Below, piece by piece: positions 33,425 to 41,867 of a stretch of DNA of 64,000 nucleotides. The position numbers and the translations under genes are program-made. This DNA is from CAYYFX01 sp046330135 (GTDB lineage Bacteria; ARS69). The notes below the pieces were generated by a model. That model saw nothing but the letters and a program-made list of their open reading frames with translations. It did no database searches and was not told the DNA's origin. Numbering within the stretch: the first letter of the stretch is position 1; each line of letters starts with the position of its first letter. Location: assembly GCA_046330135.1 (NCBI GenBank), contig JAXLTI010000004.1:434001-498000 (forward strand). The letters run 5' to 3'.

Positions 33425-34180
33425 ATGCGCGTCGCGGAGCTCTGGCGCTATCCGGTGAAATCTCTCGCCGGGGAGCGGCTCGCGGCGGTGATGCTCGCGG
33501 CCGGCGGCGTGGACGGCGATCGTGCGTGGGGCATCCTGGATCGCGGTGATGGTCGAATCCTCACGGGGCGGCGCGAGCCGCGGCTACTCTTCGCCGCCTC
33601 GCGCCTCGGACCGGACGGCTTCCCTCGCGTGACCTTGCCCGACGGCCGGGAGCTCGCTGGCCTCGGCCCCGCGACGGACGCCGCGCTCTCCGCGTGGCTG
33701 GGCAAGCCGGTGACTCTGGTGGCGGCCGCGGAGAGCGACGCGGCGCGCGCCGAGTACTTCGAGGACGCCACGGATGACACGAGCCGGGCCATCGAGTGGA
33801 CCATGCCGCGGGGCCGCTTCGTCGACGGGTATCCGGTGCTCGTCATGACCACGGCCGGGCTGCGCTCCGGCACCGCCGCTCACGCGGCGGGCGCGTGGGA
33901 CGTGCGCCGCTTCCGTCCGAACGTGCTGATCGAGCTGGACGGCGAGGACTGGCTCGAGGACGCGTGGCTCGGGCGCGTCCTGCACGCGGGCTCGGCGGAG
34001 ATCGCCCCGCGCCGCCCGTGCATCCGCTGCACGATGGTGACGCGCGCGCAGCCGGGGCTGGCGAAGGACGTCGACATCTACAAGGCGGTGTGTCGCACTC
34101 ACGGCGGCCACGCCGGCGTGTGGTCGGAGGTAGCGCAGCCCGGGTCGCTCGCGGAGGGAGACGCGGTCGAGCTGGTGTAG
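33425..34180 (+). CDS. MOSC domain protein with N-terminal beta-barrel domain
   Basis: A 251-residue protein: MOSC_N barrel (VAELWRYPVKSLAGE at the start) followed by a MOSC domain with RFRPNVLIELDG and the conserved cysteine motif RRPCIRCTMVT. MOSC proteins handle sulfur carried on molybdenum cofactor (mARC/YiiM-like). The start at 33425 matches the conserved N-terminus; an in-frame upstream ATG (33305) adds an unrelated segment. The 182 bp before it contain no gene. Confidence 0.9.
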   Translation: MRVAELWRYPVKSLAGERLAAVMLAAGGVDGDRAWGILDRGDGRILTGRREPRLLFAASRLGPDGFPRVTLPDGRELAGLGPATDAALSAWLGKPVTLVAAAESDAARAEYFEDATDDTSRAIEWTMPRGRFVDGYPVLVMTTAGLRSGTAAHAAGAWDVRRFRPNVLIELDGEDWLEDAWLGRVLHAGSAEIAPRRPCIRCTMVTRAQPGLAKDVDIYKAVCRTHGGHAGVWSEVAQPGSLAEGDAVELV

Positions 34181-34447
34181 GATTCCCCATCGGACGGTCG
34201 AGCGCTTCCGCAGCACGCCGGCGTGATCGAGCCCGGTGATGCACGTGTTTCCTGACGTCGCTGCGTCGACGAAGCTCTCAGGACGATGGCCCGTGTTCTT
34301 CCACAGAGGCCATGTAGAGGAACAAGACGTCGTCGCACCCAGGGCGCCGGATGCCGCCGCTCGAGGACTGGACTTCACACTGCAGCGCGCATTAACGTTG
34401 CGGTCGCTGGTTGCCCGGACTCCCCACGCGATCGAGAGGACATGGCC
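34181..34447 (+). other. 267-bp intergenic stretch, nothing recognised
   Basis: This lies between the MOSC gene and a small secreted protein. It is somewhat less GC-rich than its surroundings. Only short non-conserved frames occur; a palindromic AACGTT (34394-34399) is present. A promoter for the next gene may lie here but is not identifiable. Confidence 0.35.
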
Positions 34448-34981
34448 ATGACGACGGTACTCCTTGCGGTCTTGCTGCTCACCGGGTCACCCACTCCGGC
34501 GCCCAAGGCGTCACCCGCTCAGGCGCCCAAGGCTTCACCCGCTCAGGCACCCAAGTCGCTCGAGCCTTGCGCGCTGGTCACGGGCGCCGAAGTAGCGACT
34601 CTGGCCGGCGTGAAGGTCGGTGCTGGCCAAGCCGGCCACATTCCTCAGACCGGCCAGCTCACTTGCAAGTATCAGTGGAAAGAGAAGGACCTCGTGGCCA
34701 CGCTCGAGATCTCGCTGGGGGAGGTATCGAAGATGCTTCCCGGTGCGGACGCCGCGATGATCAAGTCCATGATGGTCGGCGAGACGAAGCACGGCTCGTC
34801 TCCGACCCCAATCTCGGACGTGGGTGAAGCCGCTGCCTACAAGCAAAATAGCCCGCATTCGGGATACGCTGCGGCCTTTCTCAAGGGCAAGATCCTCGAG
34901 CTCACCTACAACGGCGCGGACTCGGCCGCGAAGAAGGACCGACTGATCGCGCTGCTCAAGGCGGCCGCGGCGCGCGTTTAG
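34448..34981 (+). CDS. Secreted or surface small protein of unknown function
   Basis: A 177-residue protein with a short signal-like N-terminus (TVLLAVLLLTGSPTPA), then two exact-length 24-bp tandem repeats (34501-34524, 34525-34548) encoding KASPAQAP units. A compact domain starts at EPCALVTGAEVATLAG with a second cysteine in LTCKYQWK, in the style of DUF3558-like extracytoplasmic domains. ATGs occur at 34442 and 34448; the latter has AGAGG at a normal distance. Confidence 0.75.
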   Translation: MTTVLLAVLLLTGSPTPAPKASPAQAPKASPAQAPKSLEPCALVTGAEVATLAGVKVGAGQAGHIPQTGQLTCKYQWKEKDLVATLEISLGEVSKMLPGADAAMIKSMMVGETKHGSSPTPISDVGEAAAYKQNSPHSGYAAAFLKGKILELTYNGADSAAKKDRLIALLKAAAARV

Positions 34982-35035
34982 CTGTCCAAGGCGCCAGGCG
35001 CTTCGATCCAGTCGCCGAGTGCCCTACGGGTGCGC

Positions 35036-35557
35036 ATGCTGAAGAAACGCCCAGTGCTCACTGTGAATCAGTGGCTTGCGTCGGTGCCTGCCGAGCGCAA
35101 GGTCGCCATCAACGCCGTCCGCGATGCCGTCAACGAGCACCTGCCGGAGGGTTACGAAGAGACCGTGGAGTGGGGCATGCTCGCGTGGGTCGTGCCGCTC
35201 GCCACGCTACCGGACACGCACAACGGTCGTCCGCTCATGCTCGCTGCGCTCGGCGCGCACACGAAGGTCATGACGATCTACCTCATGAGCGTCTACGGCG
35301 ACGCGAAGATCAGAAGAGAGTTCCAGACCGCCTACGAGAGGACCGGCAAGAAGCTCGACATGGGCGGCTGCTGCGTCCACTTCAAGAAGCTCGACGATCT
35401 GCCGCTCGATGTCGTCGCCAACACGATTGCCCGCCTCCCCGTCGACCAATACGTCGAGCACTACCAGAAGTCGCGCACGAAGAAGAATCCGAAGAAGAAG
35501 AACACGAAGGAGAAGAAGAAGGCGAACACGAAGAAACCGAGGAAAGCACGGCGCTAG
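35036..35557 (+). CDS. DUF1801 protein with Lys-rich C-terminal tail
   Basis: A 173-residue protein. Residues ~10-140 match the DUF1801/YdhG fold: YEETVEWGMLAWVVP, MTIYLMSVYGD, KLDMGGCCVHFKKLDDLP. The last ~27 residues are almost wholly Lys, Arg, Asn and Thr, like histone H1/HC1-type tails, and may bind nucleic acid. GTG at 35030 is an alternative start. The molecular role of DUF1801 is unknown. Three other DUF1801 genes lie in this zone (39095, 53219, 61806). Confidence 0.88.
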   Translation: MLKKRPVLTVNQWLASVPAERKVAINAVRDAVNEHLPEGYEETVEWGMLAWVVPLATLPDTHNGRPLMLAALGAHTKVMTIYLMSVYGDAKIRREFQTAYERTGKKLDMGGCCVHFKKLDDLPLDVVANTIARLPVDQYVEHYQKSRTKKNPKKKNTKEKKKANTKKPRKARR

Positions 35558-35623
35558 CCCGCGCGTTTCGGTCTGCGGGATCGTGCTCGTCACGGAAGCG
35601 CGAGGCGTTGGCCGGAGGGAACG

Positions 35624-36133
35624 GTGTTCCTGGGACCGCTACTGTGCGCTCTGTTGACGTCGACGGGCGCCGATTCCATCTCCGCGACGACCGCCCATAC
35701 GCCCGCGGGCTACACCGTCGCGGCGGCGGGGCCCGATTCCGTATCAGCCGAGACTTCGCTTCCCGGCACCTGGCGCGGCACATCCACGTGCGTGGATGTC
35801 GAGCACTTCCCCTCGTGCCGGGACGAGCAGGTCATCTACGAGGCGAGGCTGACTCACACTTCGCCGGACACCGTGGCCATTCGGGCGGACAGGCTCGTGG
35901 ACGGCAGGCGCCAGTTCATGGGCGAGCTGTTCTTCACACCGCAGGTCGACAGCTCGTGGGTTGCCGATGTTCGCACGCCACGGACTCACTTCACCGTGAC
36001 ACTTCGGCGTGCCGGGAGAAGGCTGACGGGGGTGATGACCGACGTCCCCTCAGCCCGACGCATCCGCGAGATCGCCGTCGAGCTCGTCGAAGCGGGAGTC
36101 GAGCGCGAAGGACGGCCACCGGGGACGAAGTGA
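35624..36133 (+). CDS. Secreted hypothetical protein
   Basis: A 169-residue protein from a GTG start with GGAGGG close upstream, a short hydrophobic N-terminus and a beta-rich domain with two cysteines (STCVDVEHFPSC). No family is recognised; it resembles small lipocalin-like secreted proteins. Its stop shares one base with the next ATG (TGATG). Confidence 0.7.
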   Translation: MFLGPLLCALLTSTGADSISATTAHTPAGYTVAAAGPDSVSAETSLPGTWRGTSTCVDVEHFPSCRDEQVIYEARLTHTSPDTVAIRADRLVDGRRQFMGELFFTPQVDSSWVADVRTPRTHFTVTLRRAGRRLTGVMTDVPSARRIREIAVELVEAGVEREGRPPGTK

Positions 36134-36687
36134 TGCGACCGCTTCGATACTCCATCAACGTCACCTTGGACGGGTGCTGCGATCACCGCGCAATCCCCGC
36201 GGACGAAGAGGTGCATCGTCACGCGGCCGGGAGCATCGCCCGAGCCGATGCCCTCCTCTTGGGCCGGGTGACGTACGAAATGATGGAGGCAGCGTGGCGG
36301 ACGCGGCCGGGGCCGAGGCCCGACTGGATGGATGAGTGGATGGAACCCTTCGCCCGAACGATGGACGCGGCGAAGAAGTACGTCGTGTCCAGCACGTTGG
36401 CTCGAGTCGACTGGAACGCAGAGCTCGTGCGCGGAGACTTGGAGAAGGCCGTTCGGCAGCTCAAGCGGGAGCCGGGCAACGGACTGGGCACGGGAGGCGT
36501 GAAGCTCCCGCTCGCGCTGGCGGAGCTGGGAGTGATCGACGAGTACGAGTTCGTGGTGCATCCCAGGATCGCGGGCCATGGACCGAGCTTGTTCGCGGGG
36601 CTGTCGAAGGTCGTCGACTTGAAGCTGGCAGGGCGGCAGGAGCTCGGCTCGGGAGCCGTGGTGTTGCGGTATGAACCGAGAAGGTAG
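36133..36687 (+). CDS. RibD C-terminal/dihydrofolate-reductase-like family protein
   Basis: A 184-residue stand-alone reductase-like domain: LRYSINVTLDG at the start, ADALLLGRVTYEMMEAAW (the RibD_C/DHFR-like nucleotide segment), GTGGVKLPLALAELGVIDEYEFVVHP and GPSLF. Such proteins bind NADPH; the substrate is unknown. It is coupled to the preceding gene and overlaps the GNAT gene by 17 bp. Another member lies at 45586-46164. Confidence 0.92.
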   Translation: MRPLRYSINVTLDGCCDHRAIPADEEVHRHAAGSIARADALLLGRVTYEMMEAAWRTRPGPRPDWMDEWMEPFARTMDAAKKYVVSSTLARVDWNAELVRGDLEKAVRQLKREPGNGLGTGGVKLPLALAELGVIDEYEFVVHPRIAGHGPSLFAGLSKVVDLKLAGRQELGSGAVVLRYEPRR

Positions 36688-37165
36688 CCATCGAGTTGCC
36701 GAAACGCTCGTACGCCGCCTGGCCGCGCCCGACGTTCCCCTCTGCGAGGCCGTGCTTCGAAGCCTGCCGGACTGGTTCGGGATCGAAAGCTCGATCGTCC
36801 GCTATGTCGAGGACCTGTCGGAGCTCGAGTCCTACGTCGCAACGCGTGATGAGCGCGTCGTCGGCTTCATCGCGGTCCGGATGCACAATCCGCTCAGCGC
36901 CGAGATCGAGGTCATCGCCGTCAGGCCTGAGTGTCACGGGAGTGGCGCAGGACGTTCGCTCATCGACCATGTCGAACGGCTGCTTCAGGCCCGGGGCGTG
37001 GAGTTCCTCCAAGTGAAGACGCTTGGGCCGTCGCGGCCCAATGAGCATTACGCCCGCACTCGAGACTTCTACGAGCACATGGGCTTCCGCGCACTGGAGG
37101 AAACGAACCTCTGGGGGCCGGCGAATCCGTGCCTGATCCTGGTGAAGCGGCTCGAGACAGCGTGA
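36671..37165 (+). CDS. GNAT family N-acetyltransferase
   Basis: A 164-residue acetyltransferase with strand-4 IEVIAVRPECHGSGAGRSLI (acetyl-CoA pyrophosphate loop) and the C-terminal YARTRDFYEHMGFRALEE. The substrate is unknown. It overlaps the preceding reductase-like gene by 17 bp. Confidence 0.92.
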   Translation: MNREGSHRVAETLVRRLAAPDVPLCEAVLRSLPDWFGIESSIVRYVEDLSELESYVATRDERVVGFIAVRMHNPLSAEIEVIAVRPECHGSGAGRSLIDHVERLLQARGVEFLQVKTLGPSRPNEHYARTRDFYEHMGFRALEETNLWGPANPCLILVKRLETA

Positions 37166-37353
37166 GGCCCTACGACGACGCGATCCAGGGGGAGGGCGCC
37201 GCGTACTACGCGCGGTCGGCGGCGTGCTCACGCGACCTGGAGCACCGCGCGCGCAGCGGGCCGAGGGAACACGGGCGTTGCGCCCGGCGCCTCGCGGACG
37301 CGCGCGCATCTCAGCCTGGACCCGCGGCGGAAATCCGTGACGAGACCGCGGCG

Positions 37354-37605
37354 ATGGCTCCGGTGGTGATCGCGCGCACGGTGAGTCGTTCCGTACTGGG
37401 ATCGATGATCGACTTCGGGTACTCGCTGCCCTACTACCTGGCGGCGGCAGGATGGGACGAACCTGCTCTTCGCGAAGCGGAGGACCGTCTCGCGGAGACC
37501 CGGTGCCGGGCCAAGGGCCGCGGCGCGTTCTTCCCGGACCAACGTGTGCCGGGGTTGCTGGCCGCTCGCCGGTCGCCACGGAGGGGCGCGCGGCGTCCCA
37601 GCTAA
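37354..37605 (+). pseudogene. 3' remnant of a DUF6933-like gene
   Basis: The frame encodes SRSVLGSMIDFGYSLPYYL and a helical end, matching the C-terminal part of DUF6933-type proteins (RSVxGSMND motif). The N-terminal domain is absent; the DNA from 37166 to 37353 carries an unrelated open frame. The first in-frame ATG is at 37354 without a clear ribosome-binding site, so it is probably not functional. Confidence 0.55.
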
Positions 37606-37720
37606 CGAGCGCTTGCAACGGGCGGGCGCGAAAGAGCAAGCTGGCTCCGGGTCGCCCGCGGCGAGCGTCTTCCCGCTGAGCCGCGGCCGCGAGGCGGAAC
37701 GCTCTGCGCTCGTCGCCGAA
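37603..37720 (+). repeat. Dispersed junction element, copy A
   Basis: It starts CTAACGAGCGCTTGCAACGG; GTCGCCCGCGGCGAGCG follows 40 bp after GCTTGC, then TGAGCCGCGGCCGCG. It shares sequence and spacing with copy C and blocks GCTTGCAAC and GGTCGCCCGCGG with copy B. It lies between the DUF6933 remnant and the Thg1 operon. Confidence 0.55.
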
Positions 37721-37748
37721 GTGCAAGGCCGTCGGCGGAGGGCTACCG

Positions 37749-38138
37749 ATGTCCGGCTGGATCAAGAAGAAGCCCCAGGCGACGTCGACCGGCGAGAAGA
37801 TCGCCAGCCAGCCCGTCGGCGAGTTGTTCCCGTGGCCGAAAGGCTGGCGCCTCACCGCACTGGATGAGGCGATCATCGCGGTGCCTGCGGCCATCCTCGG
37901 CGACACCGAGACCATCGGTTCCGTCATTCACGCCGACGAGGACGCGCGGGTCAGCCTGCCGACCGCCGCAAACGCCACGCCGGGCGAGCGGATCATGATC
38001 TGGCTCCGGCCCGGCGAGTCGGTGTGGCTGTCCAGGTCGTGTGAGGGGGTAGTGGTCGCACAGCACCGGGGCGACACGGCGGCCCGGCGGTTCCGGCTCA
38101 CCGAGGTCGGCGCAGGCCCCGGGGAGCTGTCGCCATGA
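37749..38138 (+). CDS. Hypothetical protein coupled to the Thg1-like protein
   Basis: A 129-residue soluble, beta-rich protein with a Lys-rich start (SGWIKKKPQ) and no cysteine-rich or membrane segment. No family is recognised. Its stop overlaps the Thg1-like start (ATGA), so both are made from one transcript and may act together. The ATG is the first in a frame opening just after the junction element. Confidence 0.75.
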   Translation: MSGWIKKKPQATSTGEKIASQPVGELFPWPKGWRLTALDEAIIAVPAAILGDTETIGSVIHADEDARVSLPTAANATPGERIMIWLRPGESVWLSRSCEGVVVAQHRGDTAARRFRLTEVGAGPGELSP

Positions 38139-38908
38139 GGTTCGAAGAGCTCGACGAGCGCATGCGCGTTTTCGAGACTACGCACGACCTCAGCGTTCTT
38201 CCCGGGCTCCTCATGGTCGCTCGGCTCGATGGGCGCGGGTTCACGCGTCTGACTCACGAAGTCCATGCGTTCGAGGCGCCGTTCGACGAGAAGTTCCGCG
38301 ACCACATGGTCGCCACGACGATGCACCTCATGGACTGCGGCTTCCACACGCTCTTCGGCCACACACAGAGCGACGAGATTTCCATCCTGATCGACCGCGC
38401 CGACGACGCCTTCGGGCGCAAGCTGCGCAAGATCAACTCGATCTTGGCGGGAGAGGCGAGCGCCCACTTCACCCTTCGTCTGGGCGCGGCCGCGGTGTTC
38501 GATTGCCGCGTCTCCGAGCTCCCCGGCACGCAAGACGTCGTCGACTACTTCCGCTGGCGGCAGGAGGACGCGGCCCGCAATGCGCTCGGCGGCCACTGCT
38601 ACTGGCTGCTCCGCAAGGGCGGCGAGTCGGTCACCGCCGCAACGCAGCGGCTTCGAGGCCTGAACACGGAGGCGAGAAACGAGCTGCTGTTCCAGGCGGG
38701 CATCAACTTCAACGACCTTCCGAAATGGCAGAAGCGGGGTACCGGCGTGCTGTGGGAGACCTACGAGCGCCCAGGGCGCAACGAGCTCACCGGAGAGACC
38801 GCGCCCGCGATCCGGCGTAGGCTCGAGATCGACTACGAACTTCCCATGAAAGAGGCGTTTGAAGCGTTCATCAGCCGCTTGATCGAGGAACCGGGCGCCG
38901 TGGCGTGA
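38135..38908 (+). CDS. Thg1-like protein (3'-5' RNA polymerase / tRNA repair)
   Basis: A 257-residue member of the tRNA(His) guanylyltransferase superfamily. Metal-binding motifs are intact: ARLDGRGFTRLT (D32, G33) and TQSDEIS (D80, E81). FDCRVSELP and VVDYFRWRQEDAARNA, hallmarks of the family, follow. Bacterial Thg1-like proteins add nucleotides to the 5' end of truncated tRNAs in the 3'-5' direction by templated synthesis. It is likely regulated with the coupled 129-residue protein. Confidence 0.93.
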   Translation: MRFEELDERMRVFETTHDLSVLPGLLMVARLDGRGFTRLTHEVHAFEAPFDEKFRDHMVATTMHLMDCGFHTLFGHTQSDEISILIDRADDAFGRKLRKINSILAGEASAHFTLRLGAAAVFDCRVSELPGTQDVVDYFRWRQEDAARNALGGHCYWLLRKGGESVTAATQRLRGLNTEARNELLFQAGINFNDLPKWQKRGTGVLWETYERPGRNELTGETAPAIRRRLEIDYELPMKEAFEAFISRLIEEPGAVA

Positions 38909-39068
38909 CATGATCGGCCGCCCACGGAAAGGTGCGCGATGAGCGCCGAGACGCTGTACCGGCCGTGAAGGCCGGCGGTGGCCGGCACCGGAAGCCCTCC
39001 CGTCGACCGCCAGGCTCGGTTATGCTCGCTCGGCCGCCGCCGGAGGGCGGCGCTGGAGGTCCGCCACC

Positions 39069-39098
39069 ATGCTGAAGCGGCAGAAGAGTCGGCCGTGA
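39069..39098 (+). CDS. Nine-residue upstream leader ORF (MLKRQKSRP)
   Basis: A perfect GGAGGT (39055-39060) sits 8 nt before the ATG at 39069. The tiny frame stops at a TGA overlapping the GTG start of the double-DUF1801 gene (GTGA). The strong ribosome-binding site serves the leader, and the main gene appears to be reached by termination-reinitiation. Confidence 0.5.
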   Translation: MLKRQKSRP

Positions 39099-40009
39099 AG
39101 AGACCTGAGCTGCCGAAAGGGAAAGGCGCCTCTCGGCTCATCGACGAGCGGATCCGCGACCTCGGGGATTGGCGCGGGGACACCCTGGCCCGTATGCGGG
39201 CGCTGATCCGGCAAGCCGACCCCGAGATCCTCGAGGAGTGGAAGTGGAGCACTCCGGTCTGGTCGCACGGCGGGATCGTCTGCACGGGGGAGGCCTACCG
39301 GAAGGTCGTGAAGCTCACGTTCGCCCGGGGGGCCAGCGTCCCGGACCCATCGCGCCTTTTCAATTCCAGCTTGGAAGGCAACACGCGGAGGGCGATCGAC
39401 ATTCACGAAGGGGAAAAGGTCGACGCGCGCGCATTCAAGGCGCTCGTCAAGCTGGCCGTGGCACGGAATCTCCTGCCCGCCAAGAAGAGCGCGCCGGCCA
39501 AGAAGGCCAAGCCGGGTGCGAGCGAGAAGCCGGGCGCTGGCGAGAAGCCGGGCGCGGGCAAGGCGAAGCCACGTGCGAGCAAGGCGAAGCCGGGCGCGAG
39601 CAAGGCCAAGCCGGGCGGACTCCTTTCGGGCGGCAATCCGCAAATTGCGAAGGCGGACGGCGACGCCCCGGTGCAGGCGTACATTGCCGCGATGCCGGGC
39701 TGGAAGAGCGATGTCGGGGGCCGGCTCGACGCGCTCATCGTGCGGTGCGTGCCCGACGTGACGAAGGCGGTCAAGTGGAACTCGCCGTTCTACGGCATCG
39801 AGGGCCGGGGCTGGTTCCTGTCGTTCCATGTCTTCACCCGCTACGTCAAGGTGACCTTCTTCCGAGGCGCGTCGCTGCGCCCCGTTCCCCCCGGCGCCAG
39901 CAAGAACGAGGACGTGCGCTCCATCGACATCCACGAAGGCGATCTCGACGAGGCGCAGATGGCGATGTGGGTCCGACAGGCGGCCGCGTTGCCCGGCTGG
40001 CTTCCGTAG
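39095..40009 (+). CDS. Tandem DUF1801 protein with Lys/Pro/Gly/Ala repeat linker
   Basis: A 304-residue protein with two DUF1801-like domains: first ~10-125 (EEWKWSTPVWSHGGIVCTGE, VKLTFARGASV, RAIDIHEGEKVDARAF), second ~190-303 (VPDVTKAVKWNSPFYGIEGR, VKVTFFRGASL, RSIDIHEGDLDEAQM). They are joined by ~45 residues of KPGAS-type repeats (39502-39618). The GTG start overlaps the stop of a nine-residue leader with a strong ribosome-binding site. Two-domain versions suggest an internal pseudo-dimer. Confidence 0.85.
   Translation: MKRPELPKGKGASRLIDERIRDLGDWRGDTLARMRALIRQADPEILEEWKWSTPVWSHGGIVCTGEAYRKVVKLTFARGASVPDPSRLFNSSLEGNTRRAIDIHEGEKVDARAFKALVKLAVARNLLPAKKSAPAKKAKPGASEKPGAGEKPGAGKAKPRASKAKPGASKAKPGGLLSGGNPQIAKADGDAPVQAYIAAMPGWKSDVGGRLDALIVRCVPDVTKAVKWNSPFYGIEGRGWFLSFHVFTRYVKVTFFRGASLRPVPPGASKNEDVRSIDIHEGDLDEAQMAMWVRQAAALPGWLP
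39502..39618 (+). repeat. Imperfect in-frame tandem repeat encoding the KPGAS linker
   Basis: About six degenerate 18-21-bp units of the type AAGGCSAAGCCGGGCGCGAGC within the double-DUF1801 gene. The length is likely variable between strains. Confidence 0.75.
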
Positions 40010-40069
40010 TCGAGACGGTGTCTTGGCTCGCCGAGCGGGCGCCATGAAGCGCGGGGCGGAAAGGCCACG

Positions 40070-40699
40070 ATGATCTCGGCGCGGGAGGCGCTCGTCCGCC
40101 TGCAGGAGGGCAACCGTCGCTACGCGTCGGACGCCGGCAGCCCCGAGGCGTTCGCGAGCGAGGCGCGCCGCCGCGAGCTGGCGGCAGGTCAGGCGCCGTT
40201 CGCCATCATCCTGGGTTGTTCCGACTCACGGGTGCCTGCAGAGCTCGTGTTCAACCAAGGTCTCGGCGACCTGTTCGTCATCCGCGTGGCCGGGAACATC
40301 GTCGCGTCTTCTCAAGTCGGCAGCGTCGAGTTCGCCGCCGCGCGGTTCGGCACACGATTGGTGGTGGTTCTGGGGCACTCTCAGTGCGGCGCCATCCTCG
40401 CCACGCTGGAAGAGCTTCGGCAGGCGTCGGCCAATCAATCTCCGCATCTGCGCTCGATCGTCGACCGCGTTCGCCCCTCGGTGCAGGCGCTCCTCGCGAC
40501 GGAGCTCCGAAACGACCCGGCCGGCCTGGTGCGAGAGGCCGTACGGGCGAACATCCGCGCCTCCGCGAATCACCTCCGTCACGGATCGGATATCCTCGAG
40601 CAGCTGATCCAGAAGAACGGACTCCTCGTCGTCGGGGCCGAGTACTCGCTGGAGACGGGGCTCGTGGACTTCTTCGACGGCGTCCCGGAGTCCGGGTGA
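40070..40699 (+). CDS. Beta-class carbonic anhydrase
   Basis: A 209-residue enzyme interconverting CO2 and bicarbonate. Zinc ligands are C50 (GCSDSR, with the D52/R54 dyad), H103 and C106 (LGHSQCGAI). The clade signature VIRVAGNI is present and the length is normal. It has no signal peptide and is cytosolic. Confidence 0.95.
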   Translation: MISAREALVRLQEGNRRYASDAGSPEAFASEARRRELAAGQAPFAIILGCSDSRVPAELVFNQGLGDLFVIRVAGNIVASSQVGSVEFAAARFGTRLVVVLGHSQCGAILATLEELRQASANQSPHLRSIVDRVRPSVQALLATELRNDPAGLVREAVRANIRASANHLRHGSDILEQLIQKNGLLVVGAEYSLETGLVDFFDGVPESG

Positions 40700-40721
40700 T
40701 CCGCGAGGGGCACGGCGAGGA

Positions 40722-41225
40722 ATGAGCGAGGGAGCGGAGGTCGTCGTACGCGCAGTGCTGATGGGCATCGGCGCCACGGCCGCGCTCGACCTCTGGAACG
40801 CGCTCCTGAAGAGCGCCCTCGGGATCCCTTCGTTGAATCTGCGGATGCTCGGCCGCTGGCTCGGGCACTTCCCGCGCGGACGCTTCGTGCAGCACGACAT
40901 CGCAAACGCCGCTCCCGTTCGCGGCGAACTGCTCCTCGGGTGGACCGCGCACTACACGATCGGCATCACCTTTGCCGCTCTTCTGCTGGCGATATGCGGC
41001 CTCGACTGGGCGCGTCATCCGACGCTGCTGCCGGCCTTGGCCCTCGGCCTCGTCACCGTGGCGGCCCCTTTGTTCGTGATGCAGCCGGGGATGGGCATGG
41101 GGGTCGCGGCCTCGAGAGCTCCGAATCCGAATGCCGCCCGTCTCAAGAGCGTCGTCTCCCACGCGGTGTTCGGCGTCGGGTTGTACGGCTCCGCCCTGCT
41201 CTCGTCGCTTCTCATCCGACCTTGA
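40722..41225 (+). CDS. DUF2938 family membrane protein
   Basis: A 167-residue inner-membrane protein with four helices and the family pattern GIGATAALDLWNALL, LGRWLGHFPRGRFVQHDI, GWTAHYTIGITFA, and PNPNAARLKSVVSHAVFG at the end. The function is unknown. Confidence 0.85.
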   Translation: MSEGAEVVVRAVLMGIGATAALDLWNALLKSALGIPSLNLRMLGRWLGHFPRGRFVQHDIANAAPVRGELLLGWTAHYTIGITFAALLLAICGLDWARHPTLLPALALGLVTVAAPLFVMQPGMGMGVAASRAPNPNAARLKSVVSHAVFGVGLYGSALLSSLLIRP

Positions 41226-41267
41226 GGTCGTAGCGCGTTGCGCGAGGGGTTCGAAAGGGAGGACGGA

Positions 41268-41819
41268 ATGGACGTCGAAGCGATCGCCCGGACGAGGATC
41301 GGCGGGGTGGTCATCCGCGCGCTGGGTGCGGCGATGGAAAGCCCCCTACGGCATCGGTTGTCCGCCCCAACGGCGGTGCTTGCCGGCGTCGAGGGGCTGA
41401 GGGGACAGGTCGTGCTCGAGGTCGGGTGCGGCACCGGGTACTTCACGTTACCGGCGGCCGAGGCGATCGGGGGGGAGGGTCTCTTGGTGGCGATGGATCT
41501 CCTGTCCGAGTCCGTGGCCCTGGTGTCTCGGAAGGTCGAAACGGCGGGTCTCACGAACGTGCGAGTGGTTCGAGGAGATGCGCTCGACACGGGGCTGGAC
41601 GCCGAGAGCTTCGACACCGTCCTGCTGTTCGGAGTCGTCCCCGCGCCCATGTTGCCGTTGAAGCGTCTGTTGCCGGAGATGCGCCGCGTTCTGAAGCCGA
41701 GAGGGACTCTCGCGGTGTGGCCGTCGATCCCAGGTTGGCTGCCGCATGCCGTCACGCGGTCTGCGTCCTTCACGCATGCGGGGAAGCGCAACGGTGTGCA
41801 CAGCTTCAGACGGAGTTGA
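41268..41819 (+). CDS. UbiE/Coq5-like SAM-dependent methyltransferase
   Basis: A 183-residue methyltransferase with motif I VLEVGCGTGYFTLPAA, VAMDLLSESVALV, the acidic GDALDTGLDAESFDTVLLFGVVP and MRRVLKPRGTLAVW. The ATG at 41268 has GGGAGG 5 nt upstream, better than the in-frame TTG at 41238. The substrate is unknown. Confidence 0.88.
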   Translation: MDVEAIARTRIGGVVIRALGAAMESPLRHRLSAPTAVLAGVEGLRGQVVLEVGCGTGYFTLPAAEAIGGEGLLVAMDLLSESVALVSRKVETAGLTNVRVVRGDALDTGLDAESFDTVLLFGVVPAPMLPLKRLLPEMRRVLKPRGTLAVWPSIPGWLPHAVTRSASFTHAGKRNGVHSFRRS

Positions 41820-41867
41820 CCGATCGATGGAAGTCTCGCGGATGACGGACAAACACGGAGAGCGACG

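Noticed and set aside
39502..39618. Regular repeats as a CRISPR array
   Set aside because: Units are degenerate, without spacers, and in frame in a coding sequence as a KPGAS linker.
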